Part shown: positions 7,304 to 13,117 of the stretch, in pieces
Position numbering within the stretch: the stretch's first letter is position 1
Layout: every line of letters begins with the position of its first letter
Source of the DNA: Eubacteriaceae bacterium
GTDB lineage: Bacteria > Bacillota > Clostridia > Eubacteriales > Anaerofustaceae
Assembly: GCA_017613995.1 (NCBI GenBank)
Contig: JAGACT010000034.1
Coordinates: 1-14,408 of the forward strand
Length of the DNA stretch: 14,408 bases
Direction of reading: 5' to 3'
Position numbers and translations under genes: made by a program
Notes under the pieces: model-generated
Seen by the model: only the letters and a program-made list of their open reading frames with translations
What the model was told of the DNA's origin: nothing
Database searches by the model: none

Positions 7304-7947
7304 TTTCTCAGATACGCCGAGGAGACGGGAAACTCAAAATAAGTGTCGGGAAACGGTTCGTCCCGGAGCATGAAATGCCACCATTCGCAGTCTATCGGGG
7401 CAAAGCCGTTTCTGACCATCACCTTCTGCAGCATCATCCTGTTTTCATACTGCTCGTCGGTGATCCCCCGGTAATCGGGATGGGACAGTTCGCTGAAAAA
7501 GTCGAAGGGTCCCCCCATGTCCACTTCACGGCCCGTCTTCATGTCCAGCAGCGTCAGATCCACCGCGCTGCCCCTGCTGTGGCTGGAGCGCTTGGCTATG
7601 TATCCCTCCGCGAAAAGAGCCTGTTTTTCCAGGGACGGATAAAAATATTCCTTCATGCGGATGTCCGTGTCCTCGATGCCCCACAGCACGAAGTGTTTTA
7701 CCGCGCAGGCGGGACGGTATGCGTCGAATATCTTGAGGCGGTAGCCCCGGACCAGCATCTCGCTGCTGACGCTTTTCAGGGCCCGTGCTGCCTCTATCGT
7801 AAGCAGCGCGCAGGGCTCCTCATATCCGTCGATGCGTTCTCCGATGAAGTTATAGGTGGAATAGTACCTTATCTCCTGTATTATGGACGGGATGTATTCC
7901 GCCAGTACCACGAAGGAGGACGGATCCCAGGTGTAGTCGTAAGTCAT
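7300..7947 (-). CDS. VanX/DdpX-type D-alanyl-D-alanine dipeptidase (peptidase family M15D)
   Basis: Predicted zinc dipeptidase cleaving free D-Ala-D-Ala. All expected motifs are intact in 215 residues: FDAYRP (75-80) with the substrate-binding Arg78, SSHSRGSAVDLTL (121-133) giving zinc ligands His123 and Asp130, the DMGGPFDFF loop (143-151), and CEWWHF (187-192) with catalytic Glu188 and zinc ligand His191. No signal peptide or membrane segment is seen, so it acts in the cytoplasm. No vanH, vanA or vanRS-like gene is in view, so this is more likely cell-wall dipeptide recycling or catabolism than a glycopeptide-resistance cluster. It is joined by ATGA overlaps to both neighbours and has AAGGAG nine bases before its ATG. 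Confidence 0.92.
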   Translation of the reverse strand: MTYDYTWDPSSFVVLAEYIPSIIQEIRYYSTYNFIGERIDGYEEPCALLTIEAARALKSVSSEMLVRGYRLKIFDAYRPACAVKHFVLWGIEDTDIRMKEYFYPSLEKQALFAEGYIAKRSSHSRGSAVDLTLLDMKTGREVDMGGPFDFFSELSHPDYRGITDEQYENRMMLQKVMVRNGFAPIDCEWWHFMLRDEPFPDTYFEFPVSSAYLRK

Positions 7948-8822
7948 TTTCTGCCGCTCCTTTGCGTGGCGTCACCGAGGAATTCCCTGAGCCGGGAGGG
8001 GATCTCATCCACCTCGTCCAGGCCGGTGTCTCCTATTTCGATCAGTTTGTTTTTCCCGTGACAGTCGCTTCCCGCGGTCACGTACAGATCGAAGCGGTCC
8101 GCAAAATCCAGCATCTCGTCCCTTATCTTTTTGGTGAATCCCGAATAGAACGCCTCGACTCCCATCAGGCCGAATCCGCACAGCCGCGTGAGTCTCTCCT
8201 CCATTTCATCCCCCAGAATCAGCTCGTCACCGCTGCCGTAGGCCGGATGGGCCAGTACCGGGATCCCTCCGCCGGCGAGGATGCTCTCTATGGCGGTTTC
8301 CGGACGGATGTAGTCACTGGAAGACTTCATCTTGTTAAGGAACTCCGTGATCGCCTCTTCCTTGCTGGATGCATAGCCGTATCTTACCATCAGGTTCCCC
8401 AGATGGGGCTTCCCCGGGTTGTCCATGGCCCTGAGGGCGATCACTTCCTTCTCCGGGAACGTGATCCCGAAGGTCTGCTTCAGAAACCTGAGCCGGGAGT
8501 CCAGCTTCGTCATCCTCATGCCGTGCCCCGTGCTGACGAGCTTCCTCATGGGAGCCGAATCGGGGTCGTAGGAATAACCCAGGATATGGTACTTGCCGTT
8601 TTCGTCCCGGCAGGAGAATTCGGCTCCGGGGATGAACACGGGGCTGTCCTCCTTCAGGAGTCCGGGTATTATTCCCGATGCCTTTATGGAATCATGGTCC
8701 GTGATGGAGAATATGTCCATCCCCGCCTCTGTGACCATCGAAAGCATCTCCTCCGGTGTGTAGGTACCGTCGGAGATGCTGGTATGCATGTGAAGATCGA
8801 TCCGGTTAAACTCTTTTTCCAC
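7944..8822 (-). CDS. PHP-domain metal-dependent phosphoesterase
   Basis: A 292-residue enzyme of the PHP superfamily, similar to stand-alone members such as YciV/RnaAM and 3',5'-nucleoside bisphosphate phosphatases. Metal ligands are visible: HMH (His11, His13) and Asp18 in the first motif, TDHD with His43, Glu68 in GAEFS, His79, His192 in LAHPAYG, and Asp253/His255 in GSDCHG. The insertion between strands 3 and 4, with GKPHLG (His140), is typical of the nucleotidase type. The likely role is hydrolysis of a nucleotide or of short 5' RNA ends; the substrate is inferred only. The start is a GTG at 8822, six bases after the stop of the fusion gene, with only a weak upstream GGCGAG. The next possible start, an ATG at codon 12, would split the HxH motif, so it is unlikely. 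Confidence 0.9.
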   Translation of the reverse strand: MEKEFNRIDLHMHTSISDGTYTPEEMLSMVTEAGMDIFSITDHDSIKASGIIPGLLKEDSPVFIPGAEFSCRDENGKYHILGYSYDPDSAPMRKLVSTGHGMRMTKLDSRLRFLKQTFGITFPEKEVIALRAMDNPGKPHLGNLMVRYGYASSKEEAITEFLNKMKSSSDYIRPETAIESILAGGGIPVLAHPAYGSGDELILGDEMEERLTRLCGFGLMGVEAFYSGFTKKIRDEMLDFADRFDLYVTAGSDCHGKNKLIEIGDTGLDEVDEIPSRLREFLGDATQRSGRK

Positions 8823-8828
8823 CTGGGA

Positions 8829-10394
8829 TCACTCGCCTTCCTCCAGATTCTTTTTGAGTGTCAGAATATTTTTCCCGTCAGCATATTCATATGACAGGTC
8901 GTCCATGATCTTCCTGGTCAGGAAAATGCCCAGTCCGCCGATCTCTCTGTCCTCTGCGGGCTTGGTGACGTCGGGATCCTGCCTCTGGAGGGGATCATAG
9001 GGGATGCCGTGATCTATGAAGGTTATGGTAACGCAGACAGGATCGCCGGATACCTCCACCCGGACCACCGCTCTTCCCTTGTCGGGGGCGTAGGCGTAGC
9101 TGGCGATATTCACGAATATCTCCTCCACAGCCACGTTGATCTGCATCATCGCCTTCGGGGAGCAGTCCGTCTTCGCGAGGCACTCCTCAACGAAGGTCTG
9201 CACCTCGGTGAGATTGTCCGCTTCGGCTTCTATATCCAGTTCGTTAAGGGAGTATAGAAGGGTATCCGTCCGATCGAGGAGCTCCAGCAGCTCGCTCATC
9301 CACTGCTCCGCTTCGGCCTTTCCCTTTTCCGTCGCCATCAGGTTCCTCCTGTGGGAGCGCCGGTACATACGGGTGTATCCTATCACCCGGGCCTTGTCGA
9401 CGACCTCGTTTATCTTGGTCTGGCAGGTGGTCCCCAGGTACTCCGACATGACTTTGTAGAAGAATCTGACCGCCGTCTCGTGGTCGAAGCCCTGGAAGGA
9501 AAGGATCTCGTCATGGTCGTATTCCGAATATCCGATGAAGGCGTTGAATATGCAGGCCAGCTCAATTATCGGATGTCCCATCGAAAGGGTATCCATATCT
9601 ATGAGCAGGACCTCGTCGTTGCACAGCTCCACGTTCTTCGTATGGTAGTCCCCGTGGATCATGTGGTTGTCCTTGGGGATCTCCTCTATCAGGGCCCTGA
9701 GCTTTTTCGCCTTGTCCTCGGGCATAAGCGGATATACGTAATCCACCCAGTCAATGGCGATTTCCCTGGCGTCCGGCAGTTTTCCTTCCGGCACCTCGAT
9801 GGAGTGGATCCTTTTGAGCATATCCACGTATTCCTTCACGCACCAGTCCATCTTCTCGGGCTCCGTCGCCAGTATCTTTGAGAAGGATCTGGCGTTGAGC
9901 AGTTCGAAAACGGAACCGTAGCTGTCTCCCACCTTCACCACGTCGTAGGAGATGGCGGTGGGCAGTCCGAGGATGAGGGCGAGCTTTGTCAGCTCCCTTT
10001 CATGCTGTATGTCCTCCAGTCCGCCCGCATCGAAGTATACCTTCACCACGTTGTCCTGGTCTATCCGGTATACGACGCCGTTGGCGCCGCGGCCTATCTC
10101 CTCGCAGCCTTCGATGCTGACTCTCCGGTATGCCTTTTCCACGCTCATCATTTCCGTGAATCCCGTCATCTCCAGTATCTCGTACACCTCGGAGCTGACG
10201 TTCACTATCTTCATCGTCGGATAATTCTTCCTTATCCTCAGGATCACCCTGAGGCCGGCACTGGATATATACTCCAGCTCATCCGCGTCTATCTCCACGT
10301 CCTGTGCGCCGCCCGCCGACAGCTGATCCAGAAGCTCCTTCTCGACCGCTGCCGCGTTGTTTGAATCGATCCGGCCTTTAAGCTCTATTTTCAT
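8829..10394 (-). CDS. STAS - APH-like kinase (TIGR02172-type) - HATPase fusion, partner-switching regulator
   Basis: A 521-residue soluble fusion of three signalling domains. Residues 1-88 form an anti-sigma-antagonist STAS domain; YISSAGLRV places Ser45 at the SpoIIAA phosphoserine position. Residues about 97-380 form a phosphotransferase-like kinase: glycine-rich GRGANGVVYR (101-110), Lys118 in VVKVY, catalytic HGDYHTKN (247-254, Asp249 and Asn254) and metal-binding Asp266 in LLIDMDT. From memory it fits the TIGR02172 family (LPTAISYDVVKVGD, FELLNA). Residues about 390-521 form an RsbW/SpoIIAB-type HATPase: VAVEEIFVN with Glu425 and Asn429, FIDHGIPYDP, and GGLGIFLT (486-493). All three active sites look intact. 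It follows a PP2C gene and is in the same operon as a separate STAS gene, the expected phosphatase and antagonist partners. No sigma factor is near. The kinase substrate is unknown. Confidence 0.93.
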   Translation of the reverse strand: MKIELKGRIDSNNAAAVEKELLDQLSAGGAQDVEIDADELEYISSAGLRVILRIRKNYPTMKIVNVSSEVYEILEMTGFTEMMSVEKAYRRVSIEGCEEIGRGANGVVYRIDQDNVVKVYFDAGGLEDIQHERELTKLALILGLPTAISYDVVKVGDSYGSVFELLNARSFSKILATEPEKMDWCVKEYVDMLKRIHSIEVPEGKLPDAREIAIDWVDYVYPLMPEDKAKKLRALIEEIPKDNHMIHGDYHTKNVELCNDEVLLIDMDTLSMGHPIIELACIFNAFIGYSEYDHDEILSFQGFDHETAVRFFYKVMSEYLGTTCQTKINEVVDKARVIGYTRMYRRSHRRNLMATEKGKAEAEQWMSELLELLDRTDTLLYSLNELDIEAEADNLTEVQTFVEECLAKTDCSPKAMMQINVAVEEIFVNIASYAYAPDKGRAVVRVEVSGDPVCVTITFIDHGIPYDPLQRQDPDVTKPAEDREIGGLGIFLTRKIMDDLSYEYADGKNILTLKKNLEEGE

Positions 10395-10422
10395 TTTATG
10401 ACTTCCTTTCGTGAATGCGTCC

Positions 10423-10436
10423 TCCCCCCGGGGGGA
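10423..10436. repeat. GC palindrome between phosphatase and fusion genes
   Basis: A perfect 14-base palindrome, TCCCCCCGGGGGGA, sits in the 56-base gap between the PP2C stop (10451) and the fusion start (10394). As RNA it can form a short, very stable hairpin or an intermolecular duplex. No T run follows on either strand, so a terminator role is unlikely. The fusion gene's AAAGGAAG ribosome binding site lies downstream and stays clear of it. Confidence 0.75.
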
Positions 10437-10450
10437 AAAGCACTCCGGAT

Positions 10451-12169
10451 TTAGATGTTTTTCCCGTTGTATTTCATACAGAGCATAGTCAGGTCATCGA
10501 ACTGCTCCGCATTGTATACGAACCTGTCCACCGCCGCGGCGACGTTTTCCAGCACCTGTCTGGGAGACGCCTCCTTATCCGAATTCAGCGCGTCCAGCAT
10601 TCGCTTCATGCCGAACATCCCGTCTTCGGAATCAGTCGCTTCCGGCACGCCGTCCGTGTACAGGAACAGCTTGCTGCCGGGTTCCAGCGTGAGCCGGTAT
10701 TCGGTATAAACCGATTCCGCCATGCCGCCGATGATGAAACCGTGCTTATCCTTCAGGACTTCGAATTCTCCTCCGGGATGCATTATCACCGGATACTCAT
10801 GACCGGCATTGGCTGCCGTCAGTATACCGGTGGATATCTCCAGGATCCCCACCCATACGGTGACGAACATGTCCTCCTGATTGTTGGAGCATATGGCCTG
10901 GTTGGTCTTTTCAAGTATCTCTCCGGGAGAAAGCCCCAGCATGGCACAGCTCTGCAGGATGATCTTGGCCACCATCATGAACAGGGCCGCGGGCACGCCC
11001 TTTCCGGACACGTCCGCCATCAGAAGACCCAGATGATCCCCGTCGATGAGGAAGAAATCGTAGAAATCCCCTCCCACTTCCCTGGCGGGGTTCATTATCC
11101 CGTACAGTTCGAACTCGTCCCTGCCGGGGAACGCCGGGAATTCATGGGGTATGAAGGCCTCCTGCAGGCGGCTCGCCAGAGAGAGCTCCGTGTTGATCTT
11201 TTCGTTTTCCGCTGTGACCCTGGTCAGATTGTCTTCGTATTCGGAGATGTCTCTTTCCATTTCGGCCATGGCCAGGGCAAGCTCCTCTATCTCGTTTCCG
11301 CTGCCCGTTTCGATGTTCGCGAAGTGGTCTGTCTCGTTCTTTCCCTCCCTGCGGTCCTTAACGTAGTTCTGGGCCGCATCGCAGACCGCTCCGACGGGCT
11401 CCACCAGGTTCTTATTGATGAATCTGTGCATAAGCTGGGTCACGATCAGTATCAGCACCGTCATCAGCACCATGAAGTTCAGGGCGAAGCCCTTCATGCC
11501 GTGCCAGAGATTCATCAGGGAGATATCCGTCAGGACGAAGGCGACGGTCTGCCCGTTTTCGTCCTTTACGGGGATGCCCGCGGTGCACAGCCAGCCGTAG
11601 TTGCTGGTGCGGTCTATATCGTAAAGCTGCCCTTCCCCGTCCCAGTTCAGGAATTTCATCATTCCCTTTTCCGTTACGCTCTCCCATTCGCCGGGATAGA
11701 GCCTGTCCTGTTCCTCCGGATCCGCCATGTACACCATGGTACAGCTCTGAGCGTCGTACATGGCCAGGTAGACATCGTAAACGTCGCTGTTGTCAAGATA
11801 CCCCTTCAGTATGTCCAAGATGTTCTCGTATTCGGGATCCGAGCTGATCTCTCCGAAAAAGGCCCGGTACTCATCCGTTCCGACCTTCTGTCTGTCCTCC
11901 TCGCTCAGAGAACGGTATATTTCCATAACCCTGTTGGCCAGTGAAACGGCATCCGCGCCGTGCTCCACATTGATCGCCGCCTGTTTTGCCGTATTGCAGG
12001 CCAGGGAGATGTACTGCCTCCCGCAGGAGATGGTATTGAAATACATTCCCAGGATCAGGGCGATGATCCCCAGGATCACGCAGCCCCTGATCGTTTTTCT
12101 GGCGATCATGACGGAAAGGCTTTTCCGCTCGTTTTTCACGCCGTTGTGTTGTTCTGTGACATTCTGCAT
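10451..12169 (-). CDS. Membrane sensor PP2C-type (SpoIIE/RsbU-like) serine phosphatase with HAMP
   Basis: A 572-residue receptor phosphatase predicted to dephosphorylate STAS antagonists. Helix 1 (about 29-47) and helix 2 (about 228-247) flank an extracytoplasmic sensor of about 180 residues, probably PAS/Cache-like (LYDIDRTSNYGWLCTAGIPV, then VAFVLTDISL). A HAMP segment (about 248-302) and a coiled coil lead into the PP2C domain. The metal-binding aspartates are all present: EVGGDFYD (Asp368), MADVSGKGVPAALFM (Asp386), YTDGVPEA (Asp506) and QFDDLT (Asp558/559). The ligand is unknown. ATG 12169 has GGGAG about six bases upstream. It lies 51 bases after the STAS gene and 56 before the fusion, giving the RsbV-RsbU-RsbW set in one transcript. 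A 509-codon antisense frame overlaps it but has no support as a gene. Confidence 0.95.
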   Translation of the reverse strand: MQNVTEQHNGVKNERKSLSVMIARKTIRGCVILGIIALILGMYFNTISCGRQYISLACNTAKQAAINVEHGADAVSLANRVMEIYRSLSEEDRQKVGTDEYRAFFGEISSDPEYENILDILKGYLDNSDVYDVYLAMYDAQSCTMVYMADPEEQDRLYPGEWESVTEKGMMKFLNWDGEGQLYDIDRTSNYGWLCTAGIPVKDENGQTVAFVLTDISLMNLWHGMKGFALNFMVLMTVLILIVTQLMHRFINKNLVEPVGAVCDAAQNYVKDRREGKNETDHFANIETGSGNEIEELALAMAEMERDISEYEDNLTRVTAENEKINTELSLASRLQEAFIPHEFPAFPGRDEFELYGIMNPAREVGGDFYDFFLIDGDHLGLLMADVSGKGVPAALFMMVAKIILQSCAMLGLSPGEILEKTNQAICSNNQEDMFVTVWVGILEISTGILTAANAGHEYPVIMHPGGEFEVLKDKHGFIIGGMAESVYTEYRLTLEPGSKLFLYTDGVPEATDSEDGMFGMKRMLDALNSDKEASPRQVLENVAAAVDRFVYNAEQFDDLTMLCMKYNGKNI

Positions 12170-12199
12170 AAGCTTCTCCCGGTCATAGAATTCTCATCG

Positions 12200-12213
12200 G
12201 GGCCCCGGGGCCC
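12200..12213. repeat. GC palindrome between STAS and phosphatase genes
   Basis: A perfect 14-base palindrome, GGGCCCCGGGGCCC, lies in the 51-base gap between the STAS stop (12221) and the phosphatase start (12169). As RNA it can fold with a CCGG loop and five G-C pairs. No U run follows on the minus strand. It is the second of three GC-only inverted repeats at successive junctions of this operon. Confidence 0.75.
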
Positions 12214-12220
12214 TTGGGTC

Positions 12221-12550
12221 TTATTCCTCCCTGCCTGCTTCCTTTGAAGCGGGAACGATAGAGAGTATCTCCGTGAAGCCGGTCATCTCAAAAATGTCCA
12301 TGATGGTATCGTTGACATTTGTCACCTTCAGTTCGCCCTTCTTTGCCATTGCCTTCTGGGTGGAAAGCAGGACCCTGAGTCCCGCGGAAGAAATATAATC
12401 CAGCGAGGCAAAGTCCATGGTCAGATCGGTTATCCCCTCCAGGTTCTCATTGAGCTCCTTTTCCAGGTCGGGGGACGTATTGGTATCGAGTCTCCCCTCC
12501 AGCGTGAACACTGCGGTTCCTTCATTTATCCCTTTGTTGATAGTAAGCAT
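12221..12550 (-). CDS. STAS-domain anti-sigma-factor antagonist (SpoIIAA/RsbV-like)
   Basis: A 109-residue single-domain STAS protein. In partner switching the unphosphorylated form binds the HATPase and frees its other client; phosphorylation blocks this. DYISSAGLRVLL (51-62) is the conserved loop; Ser55 aligns with SpoIIAA Ser58, the phosphoacceptor. The C-terminal EMTGFTEILS closely resembles EMTGFTEMMS in the STAS domain of the downstream fusion, suggesting related partners. I chose the ATG at 12550 because it has a perfect AGGAGG seven bases upstream and gives a normal STAS N-terminus (MLTINKGINEG). The longer frame starting at 12670 would begin at the promoter itself and translate the structured leader. 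It is the first gene of the partner-switching operon. Confidence 0.95.
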   Translation of the reverse strand: MLTINKGINEGTAVFTLEGRLDTNTSPDLEKELNENLEGITDLTMDFASLDYISSAGLRVLLSTQKAMAKKGELKVTNVNDTIMDIFEMTGFTEILSIVPASKEAGREE

Positions 12551-12557
12551 TTTTATA

Positions 12558-12563
12558 CCTCCT
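12558..12563 (-). promoter_or_regulatory. Perfect ribosome binding site that fixes the STAS start
   Basis: AGGAGG on the minus strand, seven bases before the ATG at 12550. It excludes the 40-codon upstream extension of the frame and lies just outside the structured leader, so it should be accessible. Confidence 0.9.
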
Positions 12564-12582
12564 GTAATGACTGCTGATACGT

Positions 12583-12633
12583 GTACGGTCATGTCCGCCT
12601 GGGCGGCGTCCGTACCCGGGCCCTCCGGGCCCG
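12583..12633 (-). promoter_or_regulatory. Structured 5' leader of the partner-switching operon
   Basis: Starting one or two bases after the predicted transcription start, the mRNA can form two adjacent hairpins. One is a 7-bp GC-only stem (CGGGCCC at 12617-12623 with GGGCCCG at 12627-12633, three-base loop). The other is closed by GTACGG/CCGTAC (12583-12588 with 12610-12615) around an inner CCGC/GCGG stem (12595-12598 with 12603-12606). The remaining 32 bases to the start codon contain the free AGGAGG. No U run follows on the minus strand, so it is not an attenuator of the usual kind. It may protect the 5' end or bind a regulator. Confidence 0.55.
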
Positions 12634-12641
12634 CTCTTTTT

Positions 12642-12670
12642 ATTATAATTAATACTTCTTTTATAGGCAA
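12642..12670 (-). promoter_or_regulatory. Promoter of the partner-switching operon
   Basis: On the minus strand a perfect TATAAT (-10, 12642-12647) is 17 bases from TTGCCT (-35, 12665-12670, four of six matches), within an AT-rich stretch that stands out from the surrounding sequence. The expected start is near 12635. It lies just downstream of the terminator of the ABC-transporter operon, so the two operons are separate units. It looks like an ordinary housekeeping promoter. Confidence 0.75.
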
Positions 12671-12702
12671 TATTCTTTTTACCCCCCACGCGACGAAAAG
12701 AA

Positions 12703-12728
12703 CAAAAAAACAGCGGATGTTCCGCTGT
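12703..12728 (-). terminator. Intrinsic terminator of the ABC importer operon
   Basis: On the minus strand, ACAGCGGA (12721-12728) and TCCGCTGT (12710-12717) form a perfect 8-bp stem with a three-base loop, followed at once by seven T residues (12709-12703) and then GTTCTTTT. It starts about 18 bases after the NusG-II stop at 12746 and precedes the next operon's promoter. Confidence 0.93.
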
Positions 12729-12745
12729 GATCGTTTTGTTTTCCG

Positions 12746-13117
12746 CTACTGTGCAATGGTGTCCACGTCGCTTTTTTCGGAGGAATGGACCTGGATGACC
12801 AGTTTGTGGGGCAGACATATGATGCACTCCCCGTCACGGCTGATCTTCTTCATGTGAACGCATTTCAGGTCGGGACAGTCCGCTTCGCAGACCTGCGCCG
12901 TGCCGTTTTCCACCACGAGCATGTTGTAGCCGCCACCGGGGTATTCTATGCGCATGACGGTATCCTCATCCAGGGGAAGAGTCCATTTCACCTCTCCGTC
13001 CACCGATACTGTGATGCTGCTGCCTGCCTCCGCGGTCAGTTCCGTTACCGCCCACAGGGCCGCCGCTGCCGCTATCAGGACAGCGATCAGTATCACGTCG
13101 GCTTTTCTGATCCTCAC
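12746..13117 (-). CDS. NusG domain II-containing membrane-anchored protein
   Basis: A small protein (123 residues from the chosen start) with one N-terminal hydrophobic anchor (about 7-26) after MRIRKAD and an extracytoplasmic NusG-II domain (about 34-111). The family signature CEADCPDLKCVH and CIICLPHKLVI is present. Cys81, Cys86 and Cys101 are the usual positions; Cys77 and Cys98 look additional. The family's function is unknown to me. I prefer the GTG at 13117: it overlaps the ATPase stop as GTGA and gives the usual short basic start before the anchor. A longer ATG form (13153, 135 residues) would overlap the ATPase by 40 bases. Its placement behind a FecCD/FecE importer hints at a role with metal, heme or thiol chemistry outside the membrane, on context only. 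Confidence 0.85.
   Translation of the reverse strand: MRIRKADVILIAVLIAAAAALWAVTELTAEAGSSITVSVDGEVKWTLPLDEDTVMRIEYPGGGYNMLVVENGTAQVCEADCPDLKCVHMKKISRDGECIICLPHKLVIQVHSSEKSDVDTIAQ

Noticed and set aside
7300..7947. Glycopeptide (vancomycin) resistance locus
   Set aside because: Only the dipeptidase is present; no D-Ala-D-Lac ligase, lactate dehydrogenase or VanRS-type regulator is visible.
7962..8894. 310-codon plus-strand frame over the PHP gene
   Set aside because: Shadow frame; the minus strand encodes all PHP metal ligands.
10415..11944. A 509-codon open frame on the plus strand, antisense to the phosphatase gene
   Set aside because: It is rich in His, Val and Arg as expected for the reverse of a well-conserved GC-biased gene, shows no domain, and lies entirely over a protein with clear PP2C motifs.
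12617..12645. Plus-strand intrinsic terminator (GC stem followed by CTCTTTTTATTATAATT)
   Set aside because: It has the right shape on the plus strand, but no plus-strand gene or promoter lies upstream. The T-rich part is the -10 region of the minus-strand promoter, so the hairpin is better read as part of the leader.
12551..12670. 40-codon N-terminal extension of the STAS gene
   Set aside because: It would start at the -35 box of the promoter and translate the leader hairpins; the ATG at 12550 has a perfect AGGAGG and gives a normal STAS start.
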